A stretch of 31,177 nt of DNA, taken from the NCBI GenBank assembly GCA_018262455.1, contig JAGSPR010000015.1, forward strand, positions 1 through 31,177. The letters are read 5' to 3'. How positions within the stretch are numbered: the stretch's first letter is position 1; every line of letters begins with the position of its first letter. Shown here one piece after another: positions 16,422 through 26,423 of this stretch. The notes under the pieces were generated by a model. The model saw only the letters and a program-made list of their open reading frames with translations. It ran no database searches and was not told where the DNA came from. Made by a program: the position numbers and the translations under genes. Source of the stretch: Deltaproteobacteria bacterium (GTDB taxonomy: Bacteria; Myxococcota; Polyangia; Haliangiales; Haliangiaceae).

Positions 16422-18395
16422 TCAGATCTTCGGTTCGACCAGGAAGTACCCGGCCATCTCGAGGTGCAACGCGGAGCAGAACTCGGTGCAGTACAGCGGG
16501 AACACGCCCGCCTTGTCGGCGACGAACGTGATGTCGGAGTGCTCCCCGGGTTCGATGCTGATGTTGATGTTGTACGAGTTGATCGCGAAGCCGTGCGTGG
16601 CGTCGTAGGCCTGCTCGAGGTTGTCGATGTGCCAGTGGACGGTGTCGCCTTGCTTGACCCGGACGATGTCGGGCGTGAAGTGGCTACGGATCGCGGTCAT
16701 GTAGACGTGGACCCCGTCCGGTCTCCGCTCGACGCGCTCCTTGTTGGGCTCGACGGCGTTCACCGATCGCTTGCCGGTCATCGGATCTTCGCCCGGCGTG
16801 TAGACGTCGATCGGCTTGAGCTTGTCGACCTTGATCATCTGGGCGTAGTGCGGCTCCCCGAGCGGGATAGGCATGTCGTAGAGCAGCTGCATCTTGGTCT
16901 GCGTGATGTCGGCGAGCTGGAAGTTCTGCGGCAGCAGCGGGCCGACCTTGTTGAACCGATCGAGCGCCCACTTGTTCATCGCGATGAGGTACTTGCCATC
17001 GGGGTGGATCGTGTCGCCTTCCGCCGCGACCAGGTGGCCGATGTTGTAGTGGGTGGGCATCTTGTCGATCACCTTGAGGTCCTTGACCGACCACTTCGCG
17101 ACCACGGTCTCGAGGAACAGCGAGGTGTACGCGTTGCCCTTGTCATCGAACTGGGTGTGGAGCGGGCCGAGGCCGAGCTCGACCTGGCCGCGGATCGAGT
17201 CCTTGAACGACAACACGGGCACGCCGTACGGGTCTTTCGTCTCGAACTTCTTGGCGTCGATCTGCGCCTTGATCTTGGCGAAGCTGAACACGGTGCCGTG
17301 GGTGTCGAGCTTGCCGCTGACGACGATGTCCTCCCCGTCGGGGGTGACGTCGACGCCGTGCGGGCTCTTCGACTCCGGGACGAACGTCAGCACGCCCTCG
17401 GCCGCCGCGGTGGCGAGCCGGATCACCTTCATGCCGTTGATGGTCTCGGCCTTGCCCGCCTTGACCAGCTCCTCGGCCTTCCGCCAGTTGACGACGTGGA
17501 GGTAGTCCATGTCGTTCTTGGAGTAGCCCGACTCCATCGGTGGGTTGCCTTCCTGGTTGCCGCCCCAGGTCAGCTCGGTGTTGATCGAGTTGAAGAACGC
17601 GTAGCCGTCGCTGGTGAGCTTGCCGGCGTCGGCGAGATCCTGGGTGTAGGGCGGGAACTCGACCGCGAACGAGGCCTCCGGATCGATCCGGCCTTTGGTA
17701 CGATCGAACCTCCAGAAGATCGCCGCGCCGCGAAACTTGTCCTTGAACTCCTTCGCCGGGTCGGCGTAGACGCTGCCGAACGGCACCGGGTACTGGGTCG
17801 TCTCCACGATGTAGTCGGTGTTCGGGGTGACGAACGCCGCGCCGTGATCGCCGCCGATCAGCTCGCTCGTCACGATCTGCTTGGTCTCGAAGTCCGAGAG
17901 ATCGATCACGGCGATCCGCGCGTTCGCCTTGTCCCCGATGAACAGGAACTTGCCGTCGTAGTCGCCGCCCTGCTCGGACAGCGCCGGGTGGTGCGTATCG
18001 GCCCACGTGAGGTCCTTGCCGAACCGCTTGCCGCCGGCGAGCACGGCCTTGGTCTGGTCGTCGAACCCATAGCCCTGCCACGGCTCGGGGGTGAACACGG
18101 CGATGTACTTGAGGATGCGCATCGAGGGCACCCCGATCACGATGACCTGGCCGCCGTGGCCTCCCGACGCGAAGGTCAGGTACTCGTCCATCCGCCCGGT
18201 CGGCGTGTAGGTCTTGAGCGCGGCGTTGACGTCGGCCTCGCTGAGGTTGCGCGCCTTCATCAGATCGGTGAGCGAGGCGGACGTGCCGACACCGCCCTTC
18301 GTGACCTCGCTCTTCGAGCTGCAGGCACCGCCCACCAACGCGGCCATGATTCCGATTGCGGACAACGAACGAGAGATTCCCTTGGGCTGGTGCAT
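16422..18395 (-). CDS. nosZ: Nitrous oxide reductase, Sec-type (clade II)
   Basis: A 657-residue periplasmic enzyme that reduces N2O to N2. The N-terminus is a Sec or lipoprotein-like signal ending LVGGAC (Cys25), not a twin-arginine signal, which marks the clade II form. The beta-propeller with CuZ ligands shows DTHHPALSEQ (near 137), GDHGAAF, HGVDVTPDG, LGPLHTQFD and THYNIGHLVAAEGD. The C-terminal cupredoxin has the CuA motif YCTEFCSALHLEM (Cys636, Cys640, His644, Met647), only ten residues before the end, with Glu in place of the Trp common in clade I. ATG 18395 has a strong AAGGAGG. The upstream frame to 18710 is inside the cytochrome gene and rejected. Electrons probably come from the cytochrome c encoded just before it. 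Confidence 0.97.
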   Translation of the reverse strand: MHQPKGISRSLSAIGIMAALVGGACSSKSEVTKGGVGTSASLTDLMKARNLSEADVNAALKTYTPTGRMDEYLTFASGGHGGQVIVIGVPSMRILKYIAVFTPEPWQGYGFDDQTKAVLAGGKRFGKDLTWADTHHPALSEQGGDYDGKFLFIGDKANARIAVIDLSDFETKQIVTSELIGGDHGAAFVTPNTDYIVETTQYPVPFGSVYADPAKEFKDKFRGAAIFWRFDRTKGRIDPEASFAVEFPPYTQDLADAGKLTSDGYAFFNSINTELTWGGNQEGNPPMESGYSKNDMDYLHVVNWRKAEELVKAGKAETINGMKVIRLATAAAEGVLTFVPESKSPHGVDVTPDGEDIVVSGKLDTHGTVFSFAKIKAQIDAKKFETKDPYGVPVLSFKDSIRGQVELGLGPLHTQFDDKGNAYTSLFLETVVAKWSVKDLKVIDKMPTHYNIGHLVAAEGDTIHPDGKYLIAMNKWALDRFNKVGPLLPQNFQLADITQTKMQLLYDMPIPLGEPHYAQMIKVDKLKPIDVYTPGEDPMTGKRSVNAVEPNKERVERRPDGVHVYMTAIRSHFTPDIVRVKQGDTVHWHIDNLEQAYDATHGFAINSYNINISIEPGEHSDITFVADKAGVFPLYCTEFCSALHLEMAGYFLVEPKI

Positions 18396-18469
18396 GACCG
18401 CCTCCTTCGATACGGGCGCCGCCGACGCGGTGCCAGATGAACGCTCGGGCAAACTTGCCGATGCGCGGA

Positions 18470-18886
18470 TCACTTCTTGTTGAAGGCGCGAACGATGTCC
18501 TTCAGGGCCGTGAGGATGGCCGGGTCCCCGATATCGGGGTTGTTCGGCATCGCGGGGCTCTTGCCCACGGCGGCTCCCCCGAACTTGATGATCTTCTCGA
18601 TGTACTCGTCGGTGACCGACGCCTGCCATGCGGAGTCGGTGTAGTTGCGCGGCTTGGGATTGAGCGATGCCGACGCGGGTCCATCCCCCTGGCCGTTGGC
18701 GCCATGGCACGGCACGCAGCGGGTCCGGAAGATCTCCTTGGCAGTGGCCGCCGCCTCACTGGAGGGAGCCGCCGCCGAACCTGGCGGGGACGCCGATCCC
18801 CACTCTTCTTTGTCCTTCTTGCCGCAACCAGCGGTGAACAGCATTACCGCGAACCCTACGCAAATCATTCGGCTGAGGAGCTTCAC
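18470..18886 (-). CDS. Monohaem cytochrome c lipoprotein, first gene of nos operon
   Basis: A 138-residue lipoprotein with lipobox FTAGC (Cys21), an Ala/Ser/Pro linker and a class I cytochrome domain. The haem site is CVPCH (within RTRCVPCHGANGQGDG) and the likely methionine ligand is in SPAMPNN. It precedes nosZ by 74 bases on the same strand, so it is the best candidate electron donor. Start choice is uncertain: GTG 18886 gives a basic n-region (MKLLSRM), while ATG 18868 would leave a 20-base leader after the predicted sigma-54 start near 18888. Neither has a clear ribosome site. A longer frame to 19231 overlaps norR and is rejected. Confidence 0.85.
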   Translation of the reverse strand: MKLLSRMICVGFAVMLFTAGCGKKDKEEWGSASPPGSAAAPSSEAAATAKEIFRTRCVPCHGANGQGDGPASASLNPKPRNYTDSAWQASVTDEYIEKIIKFGGAAVGKSPAMPNNPDIGDPAILTALKDIVRAFNKK

Positions 18887-18898
18887 GCAAGGACTGCA

Positions 18899-18914
18899 AG
18901 CACACCGAATGCCA
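18899..18914 (-). promoter_or_regulatory. Sigma-54 (-24/-12) promoter of the cytochrome c-nosZ operon
   Basis: On the minus strand the site reads TGGCATTCGGTGTGCT. It matches the RpoN consensus TGGCAC-N5-TTGCW at TGGCA, T-GC and the final W, with the required ten bases between GG and GC. It sits between the norR stop (18945) and the cytochrome start. The adjacent NorR is a sigma-54 activator with an intact GAFTGA loop. Predicted transcription starts near 18888. Confidence 0.55.
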
Positions 18915-18944
18915 CGTGGCGCCCGGACAATCCGAGCAAACGGC

Positions 18945-20576
<1,632 letters not shown>

Positions 20577-20643
20577 AACGACAACGACAGCACGATGCGG
20601 GCCAGCACCGCGCCGCACCCAGTCTTGCAGCACTACGCAGCGA

Positions 20644-21300
20644 ATGTGGACGGTCGAGTCCGAAACGGTGAAGGAGCTGTGCGCGCGCCGTCCGCTCGCG
20701 ATGCGGGTGCTCGAGCGCCACGACATCGACCCGACCGAGCGCGCGCGCCTGGCGGAGTGCTGCGCCGCGCGCGGCATCGAGGTGGCGACGGTGCTCGCCG
20801 AGCTGACCCGCGACGAGGACGAGCTGGCCGCGCCGTGGCGGTCGCGCCCGATGGCCCTGCTGCTCGATCACATCATCCAGCGTTACCATCGTCCGTTCGA
20901 CTCGATGGTGACCGCGGCCGAAGCCGCGCTCGACGCCGCGCGACCACCCAGCGCAGCGCCGAGCCACGAAGCGTGGGAGGAGCTGGGCCGCCACCTCGCC
21001 GAGCTCCGGGTCGACATGGAGGATCACATCTCCAAGCAGGAGCGCGTGCTGTTCCCCTGGCTGCGCGGTCGTCCGGAGACCGCGGCGGCCCCGATACGCG
21101 CGATGCAGCTCGAGCACGCCGACACGCTCAACCTGGTCCATGCGATCCACACCAGCGTGCGACGCTACGTCGCGTTCGGCCCATGTGGCGACGTCGCGAG
21201 CCGGATCGAGCAGCTCGAGCACTGGTCGTGCGAGCACATCCAGCTCGAGTCCAACGAGCTGTTCCCCGGTGCGCTCGCGGTCGGGCCACCACGCGGATGA
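20644..21300 (+). CDS. RIC/YtfE-like haemerythrin-domain diiron protein
   Basis: A 218-residue cytosolic protein related to YtfE/ScdA, which repair iron-sulfur clusters after NO damage. The N-terminal ScdA-like part (1-60: VKELCARRPLAMRVLERHDID) lacks the usual YCCGG; the only Cys pair is displaced to AECCAARG. The haemerythrin-like domain has DHIIQRYH (near 75), EDHISKQERVLFPW, MQLEHADTLNLVHAIH and CEHIQLESNELFP. In YtfE a bridging Glu lies four residues after the second His; here that position is Gln, with Glu next to it. The second HxxxE is intact. ATG 20644 is chosen because it begins the conserved region. It is divergent from norR with GT-N7-AC sites between, which fits a NO-stress role. 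Confidence 0.75.
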   Translation: MWTVESETVKELCARRPLAMRVLERHDIDPTERARLAECCAARGIEVATVLAELTRDEDELAAPWRSRPMALLLDHIIQRYHRPFDSMVTAAEAALDAARPPSAAPSHEAWEELGRHLAELRVDMEDHISKQERVLFPWLRGRPETAAAPIRAMQLEHADTLNLVHAIHTSVRRYVAFGPCGDVASRIEQLEHWSCEHIQLESNELFPGALAVGPPRG

Positions 21301-21308
21301 GTTGACCC

Positions 21309-21344
21309 GTCAGCGTAAGCGTCAGCGTAAGCGTAGGGGTAAGC
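21309..21344. repeat. Six-unit hexamer tandem array between convergent stops
   Basis: Units read GTCAGC, GTAAGC, GTCAGC, GTAAGC, GTAGGG, GTAAGC in perfect 6-bp phase (36 bases). The array begins nine bases after the stop of the RIC-like gene and ends 15 bases before the stop of the convergent fasciclin gene. No terminator hairpin is obvious here. Confidence 0.8.
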
Positions 21345-21358
21345 GAATCTGCAGGACT

Positions 21359-21925
21359 CTAGGGCGCCGGCGGCAAGAGGACGCCATCGATCACGTGAAC
21401 GACGCCGTTGGACCCGCGCACCGAGGCCACGATGTTCGCGTCGTTGATCGTCATCTTGCCATCCTTGATGTGGATGGTCGCCTTGGCCCCGTTGGCCATC
21501 CCGAGGACCTGACCATCGGTGAGGTTGGTCGCCTCATAGACCGACGTGGTCACGTGATACTTGAGGATCTCCTTCAGCTTCGCCTGGTTCTCGGGCTTGA
21601 CCAGCGATTCGACCGTCCCGGCAGGCAGCTTGCCGAACGCGGCATCGGTCGGCGCGAACACGGTCAGCGGGCCGGGGTTGGCGACCGCGGTGACGTAGTC
21701 AGCGGCCTTGAGGGCGGCGACGAGCGTCTTGTGGTCGGGAGACGCGAGCGCGATGCTGACGATATTCTTGGGATCGAGCGGCGGTGGCGCCGGCGCGGAG
21801 GCGGCCACCGCCGCCGACGCGGTCTCGGCCGGAGGCGCTTGCTGCTCCGACTTCTTGCTGCACCCCCCCAGCACGATCAGGGCACCGAGCGTTGCGCCGG
21901 ACATCCATGTCGAGGATTTCGTCAT
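21359..21925 (-). CDS. Fasciclin (FAS1)-domain lipoprotein
   Basis: A 188-residue lipoprotein with lipobox VLGGC (Cys19 area), an Ala/Pro-rich linker and one FAS1 domain (about 50-188). FAS1 marks are PGPLTVFAPTDAAFGKLP, LKEILKYHV and the C-terminal NGVVHVIDGVLLPP. FAS1 domains mediate adhesion or surface interaction; the partner is unknown. ATG 21925 has a strong GGGAGG ribosome site and overlaps the stop of the degenerate kinase ORF by four bases (ATGA), so the two may be translationally coupled. The longer upstream frame is rejected. Confidence 0.88.
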   Translation of the reverse strand: MTKSSTWMSGATLGALIVLGGCSKKSEQQAPPAETASAAVAASAPAPPPLDPKNIVSIALASPDHKTLVAALKAADYVTAVANPGPLTVFAPTDAAFGKLPAGTVESLVKPENQAKLKEILKYHVTTSVYEATNLTDGQVLGMANGAKATIHIKDGKMTINDANIVASVRGSNGVVHVIDGVLLPPAP

Positions 21926-22578
21926 GCCCCCCTCCCTGCACCCTCTGCACCATGATCGCGGGGCGCCGAGCCCACGTCGTCCCGGCCTGGAGCAAAGCTC
22001 AGCGCTGCGACCCGCGGGATCGTGAAGCTGAACTTCGAGCCGATGCCCGGCGTGCTCTCGACCCACAGCTTGCCGCCATGGGCTTCGGCCACCGAGAACC
22101 GGACGTCGCAGTCCTCGACGCTGCCGCTGATCGAGATCACGTCGCCGGAGCGACCGTACTTGATGGCGTTGCCGATCAGATCCGCGAACACCTGCTCCAC
22201 GCGACCGCGGTCGCACCACAGCGATTCGGTGGTGACGCGGCCTTCGCGCCGGAGCGCGATGCCTTTGGCCGCGGCGATCGGCTCGTGCGCTTCGATGACG
22301 GTCTCGAGGATCCGATCGGCGTCGTGGCTGGTGCGATCGAGCGTGAGACCCTTCGCCTCGATCGTCGCCATGTCGAGCAGGTCATCGATCAGACGCTTCA
22401 TGCGACCGGCCGCGCGCCGGATGATCTCCAGCCGCCTCGTCACCGAAGGCGCGGTCGGTTCGTCGAGCAGGTTCATCACGCTCAGATCGATCGCGCTGAG
22501 CGGGTTGCGCAGATCGTGGGACACGATCCGCTGTGCGGGAGTCATGCGGCGCACGCGCGCACCATGGAGCGAACGCAC
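21922..22578 (-). pseudogene. Degenerate histidine-kinase fragment (HisKA plus deleted HATPase)
   Basis: A 218-codon frame opening at GTG 22578. Near its start it has an intact H-box, RIVSHDLRNPLSAIDL, with the phospho-accepting His. The ATPase domain keeps the N-box (VEQVFADLIGNAIKYG) and the final EAHGGKLWVESTPGIGSKFSFTIP. The roughly 45 residues expected between them, holding the DxGxG and GxGLG boxes, are missing: DVRFSVA runs straight into EAHGG near 22085. ATP binding is therefore unlikely. The frame is the same as that of the upstream Ser/Thr kinase, separated from it by one TAG and eight codons, so it is probably the C-terminal part of a former fused kinase. The last 30 residues are low-complexity run-on. 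Confidence 0.7.
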
Positions 22579-22602
22579 ACCCCGCTCCCGCTCGAACGCC
22601 TG

Positions 22603-24411
22603 CTATTTGCGGTCGGACGGAAGCAGCTGGCGCAGGTGCCACGCCTGGGCGTGCAGCTGGCGTTGGGCTCGTTGCTGTGCGCCGAACAGGTGGCCGGCGA
22701 GCACGCCTGCCACCGGTGCGGTCAGCAGCGTCATGATCAAGACCAACGGAACGGTCGCCGAAGCCGAGAACTCCAGTGTCTGCGAAGTGATCACGAATGC
22801 ACCGTCGACGACCTGCCACGTCGGTGCCACCACGTGGAGCGTCTCGAGCGCCATCGGCACGAGCCATCCGGCCATCATCATCCCGACCATCGTCCAGCGC
22901 CGACCCACGAATACCGGATACGACATCATCGACATCATCACCGCGCATGCGAAGCCGGGCGCGACGAGAAACGGACCGGACGCCCGAGCCACCAAGGCGA
23001 TCAAGACCACATGGCCCGCGGCGTACCCCCACAGCACGATCGGTCGGGTTTCGCGCCGACCGACCCACCAGGCGGTTGCCATGAGCGGGATCGCAAGAAC
23101 CATGATCGCCCCGAGCACGCCCCAGCTCCGGACACCGACCCAGGCCAACGCAGCAACCAGCGCCGGAACGACGAGGAAGGCAGCCGCGGAGACCCTGGCG
23201 TGCCGCCGGGTGTTTCTGGCGTCGTCCGCGCGATACTCGGCCTCCAGCTCGGGCGGCGGCTCGCGCGGCGGCTGCAACATCAACGAGGTCACCAGCTCGG
23301 CCGCTCCCGCCGACTCGGGATCGAGCGCGAGCGCCCGGCTGGCTGCACGCATCGCATCCGATCGGCGGTCTCCACCGAGCGCGGTGCGCGCGAGCGCGAG
23401 CTGGTCGGCGGACATCGCGCGCCGCTGGGCAACATCTCGATCACCGTCGAGGTAGCGCTGCACCGCTTCGGCGACGATGCGCGCGGTCGGTCGGGCCGCG
23501 GGCTTGCGTGCCAGCGCCTCGACGCACAGCGTGTCGAGCTCCGGCGGGATCTTGCGATCCGGCCGCCGCCGTGTCGGAGAGCAATCGAGCTCGTTCAGCG
23601 TGCTCGCCACGGCGCCCACGCCGCGCGGGTGCAACGGTTCGCCCGCGAGGATCTCGAACAGGATCGCGCCGAGCGCGTAGACGTCGGTGGGACGATCGAC
23701 CGTCGCCGCGTCGTGCATCTGCTCGGGCGACATGTAGCCTGGCGTGCCGAGCATCGCGCCGTCGCCAGTGGCGCCACCGAGGTCGTCGAGCGTGTCCAGG
23801 CCACGCTCGGCGGTGACATCACCCGCGACGCGTGCGAGGCCCCAATCGATCACGTACACCTCGCCGAAGTCGCCGAGCATAATGTTCGATGGCTTGAGAT
23901 CGCGGTGGATGATGCCGCGCGAGTGCGCGAAGTCGATCGCCAGCGAGATCTCGGCGAACGCCCGCAAGAGCCGGTGCGGCAACGGCGGCGCGGTCACCAG
24001 CAACTTTGCGAGGGTGACGCCGGCGAGCCGCCTCATCGTGAAGAACGGCCGCCCCTCCTCGTCGTGCCCGACCTCGTGCACCGGGACGATCGCGGGGTGA
24101 TCGAGGCGGGCCTGGATCCGCGCCTCGCGCATGAATCGAGCGATCTCGTCATCGGCAGGATGCTTCGATTTGAGCCGCTTGATGGCGACATCTCGCCCGA
24201 TCACTCGATGATGTGCGAGCGCGACTTCGCCCATCCCACCTTGGCCGATCACCTCACCGAGCGCGTAGTGGCGGAGTGAGGCCGATGCCGCCCCGGTGCG
24301 CTCGGAGGCGGGGGACGCAGGACTCGACCGCGGAGGTTCTACCGTGTGGACTCCCGTCTCAGTGCCGAGGGTGTCATCGCCGGACGAGCCAGAACGCTTC
24401 ACGTGCCTCAT
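22603..24411 (-). CDS. Membrane Ser/Thr protein kinase, copy 1
   Basis: A 602-residue kinase. An N-terminal tail (1-48) precedes a Hanks-type domain (about 49-325): G-loop GQGGMGEV (56-63), Lys78, HRDLKPSN (169-176), DWG in place of DFG (189-191) and GTPGYMSPEQ. A TPR-like helical segment (about 340-395) follows, then six or so transmembrane helices (about 415-580) and a basic C-terminal tail ending HLRQLLPSDRK. It phosphorylates Ser or Thr on unknown targets. ATG 24411 is chosen; the frame continues to 25761, but that part is antisense to copy 2. The TAG stop lies in the same frame as a histidine-kinase remnant that begins 25 bases further on. It is head-to-head with a close paralogue at 24544. 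Confidence 0.9.
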   Translation of the reverse strand: MRHVKRSGSSGDDTLGTETGVHTVEPPRSSPASPASERTGAASASLRHYALGEVIGQGGMGEVALAHHRVIGRDVAIKRLKSKHPADDEIARFMREARIQARLDHPAIVPVHEVGHDEEGRPFFTMRRLAGVTLAKLLVTAPPLPHRLLRAFAEISLAIDFAHSRGIIHRDLKPSNIMLGDFGEVYVIDWGLARVAGDVTAERGLDTLDDLGGATGDGAMLGTPGYMSPEQMHDAATVDRPTDVYALGAILFEILAGEPLHPRGVGAVASTLNELDCSPTRRRPDRKIPPELDTLCVEALARKPAARPTARIVAEAVQRYLDGDRDVAQRRAMSADQLALARTALGGDRRSDAMRAASRALALDPESAGAAELVTSLMLQPPREPPPELEAEYRADDARNTRRHARVSAAAFLVVPALVAALAWVGVRSWGVLGAIMVLAIPLMATAWWVGRRETRPIVLWGYAAGHVVLIALVARASGPFLVAPGFACAVMMSMMSYPVFVGRRWTMVGMMMAGWLVPMALETLHVVAPTWQVVDGAFVITSQTLEFSASATVPLVLIMTLLTAPVAGVLAGHLFGAQQRAQRQLHAQAWHLRQLLPSDRK

Positions 24412-24543
24412 CGTATCCCGAACCGAACCGAACAGGCCACGCTCCGATGCCCCACCTCGCGACGGCTTGGCAGCGCGACCGCGACCTGCCGTGGCCGGCG
24501 CGGAGCTCGGCCACCCGGGTCCGGTTCGAAGTACGATGGTGGC
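24412..24543. promoter_or_regulatory. Divergent promoter region of the paired kinases
   Basis: These 132 bases separate the two head-to-head kinase genes and must hold both promoters. A short CCGAA repeat (three units near 24418-24432) is present. I see no clear -35/-10 pair. Confidence 0.4.
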
Positions 24544-26388
24544 GTGAAGCCTTCTGACCGGCCCGAAGACGACCTCCAGGACGCCGGCGTGGGCGCAACC
24601 TTGGTCGCTCCACGGCAGCATCGGCTGATCACGGCCAATACCGAGCCCGCCGGCGTCCCGACGGTTGCGAACTGGCTTGACGACTACGCGGTCGGTGCGG
24701 TGATCGGCCGAGGTGGAATGGGCGAAGTCGTCTCCGCACATCATCGACTGATCGGGCGAGACGTCGCCATCAAGCGGCTCAAGGCCGAGGATCCGACCGA
24801 GGAAGAGATCGCTCGGTTCATGCGCGAGGCGCGGATCCAGGCCCGCCTCGATCACCCCGCGATCGTCCCGGTGCACGAGGTCGGGCACGACGAGGGAGGC
24901 CGGCCGTTCTTCACGATGAAGCGGCTCACCGGCATCACCCTTGCGGAGCTGCTGGTGGGCGCGCCGCCGTTGCCGCACCGGCTCTTGCGGGCGTTCGCCG
25001 AGATCTCGCTGGCGGTCGACTTCGCGCACTCGCGCGGCATCATCCATCGCGATCTCAAGCCATCGAACATCATGCTCGGCGACTTCGGCGAGGTGTACGT
25101 GATCGATTGGGGGCTCGCGCGCGTCGCGGGTGATGTCACCGGCGAGCGAGGCCTGGACGCGCTGGATACGATCGACGACCTCGGGGGCGCCACCGGCGAG
25201 GGCGCGATGCTCGGCACGCCAGGCTACATGTCGCCCGAGCAGATACACGACGCGGCGACGGTCGATCGTCCCACCGACGTCTACGCGCTCGGCGCGATCC
25301 TGTTCGAGATCCTCGCGGGCGAACCGTTGCACCCGCGCGGGATGGGCGCCGTGGCGAGCACGCTCAACGAGCTCGACGTCTCCCCGGCGCGGCGGCGGCC
25401 AGATCGCAACATCCCTCCGGAGCTCGACACGCTGTGCGTCGAGGCGCTGGCACGGAAGCCCGCGGCCCGACCGACCGTGCGCGTCGTCGCCGAAGCGGTG
25501 CAGCGTTACCTCGACGGTGATCGTGATGTCACCCGACGCCGCGCGATGTCTGCGGACCAGCTCGCGCTCGCGCGCCTTGCAGTCGGCGAGGACCGCCGGG
25601 CGGAGGCGGTGCGCGCGGCGAGCCGGGCGCTCTCGCTCGATCCCGAGTCGACGGGAGCGGCCGAGCTGGTGACCGCGTTGATGTTGCAGCCGCCGCGCGA
25701 GCCGCCGCCCGAGCTGGAAGCCGAGTATCGCGCGGACGATGCGGGCAACACCCGGCGCCACGCCAGGGTCGCCGGCGGGGCCTACTTCGTGCTGCTGGCG
25801 CTCATCCCGGTCATGGCCTGGTCCGGCATCCGGAGCTGGGGCTTGATCTTGGCGATCGGGGCGAACGCGATCCTGCTCTCGGCAACCGCCTGGGCAGTGG
25901 CGCGCCGGCCCGAAGCTGCGTCGCTCGGCATGTGGGGGTACGCAGTAGGCAATGCGGTCTTGATCGGCCTGACGGCTCGGATGTGCGGCCCGTTCATCCT
26001 CGTGCCCGCGTTTGCATGCATGGTGACGATGTCGATCTTGATGTATCCCATGTTCATCGGGCGGGGCTGGGCGATGGTCGGGATGATGATGACCGGATGG
26101 ATCGTCCCGATCGGGCTCGAGCTGCTCGGCACGCTGTCATCGACGTGGCACGTGGTCGACGGGGTACTCGTGCTCAGCTCGCACACGCTCGAGTTCACGG
26201 CGAGGACCATCCCTCTGATCCTCATCATCAGCGTGATGATCATGCTCGTCGCGGGATTGCTCGTCGGGACGCTGTACGAAGCGCAGCACCAGGCCCAGCG
26301 CCAGCTGCTCGCCCAGGCGTGGCACCTGCGGCAGCTGCTTCCGTCCGACGCCAGTGACAGCGCCCGCTTTGTCGCAACGCGCGACTGA
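24544..26388 (+). CDS. Membrane Ser/Thr protein kinase, copy 2
   Basis: A 614-residue paralogue of copy 1 with the same layout: tail (1-48), kinase domain with GRGGMGEV, catalytic Lys77, HRDLKPSN, DWG and GTPGYMSPEQ, a helical linker ending PPREPPPELEAEYRADDA, about six transmembrane helices and a tail HLRQLLPSDASDSARF. The kinase domains are nearly identical; the membrane parts are more diverged but still alignable. GTG 24544 is chosen because the two proteins then begin at equivalent distances from the kinase domain; the upstream frame is antisense to copy 1. No histidine-kinase sequence follows this copy: the stop is followed by the convergent hydrolase gene after 35 bases. Confidence 0.9.
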   Translation: MKPSDRPEDDLQDAGVGATLVAPRQHRLITANTEPAGVPTVANWLDDYAVGAVIGRGGMGEVVSAHHRLIGRDVAIKRLKAEDPTEEEIARFMREARIQARLDHPAIVPVHEVGHDEGGRPFFTMKRLTGITLAELLVGAPPLPHRLLRAFAEISLAVDFAHSRGIIHRDLKPSNIMLGDFGEVYVIDWGLARVAGDVTGERGLDALDTIDDLGGATGEGAMLGTPGYMSPEQIHDAATVDRPTDVYALGAILFEILAGEPLHPRGMGAVASTLNELDVSPARRRPDRNIPPELDTLCVEALARKPAARPTVRVVAEAVQRYLDGDRDVTRRRAMSADQLALARLAVGEDRRAEAVRAASRALSLDPESTGAAELVTALMLQPPREPPPELEAEYRADDAGNTRRHARVAGGAYFVLLALIPVMAWSGIRSWGLILAIGANAILLSATAWAVARRPEAASLGMWGYAVGNAVLIGLTARMCGPFILVPAFACMVTMSILMYPMFIGRGWAMVGMMMTGWIVPIGLELLGTLSSTWHVVDGVLVLSSHTLEFTARTIPLILIISVMIMLVAGLLVGTLYEAQHQAQRQLLAQAWHLRQLLPSDASDSARFVATRD

Positions 26389-26423
26389 CGACTGCCCCCG
26401 GGGATCGACTGCGCTGCCCCGAC

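Noticed and set aside
20577..20643. A sigma-54 promoter directly before the RIC-like gene
   Set aside because: One GG-N10-GC spacing exists (near 20599) but the remaining bases do not match TGGCAC or TTGC, so it is not called.
24346..24543. N-terminal extension of kinase copy 2
   Set aside because: It is antisense to the 5' end of copy 1 and has low-complexity Arg/Gly content; GTG 24544 gives the length equivalent to copy 1.
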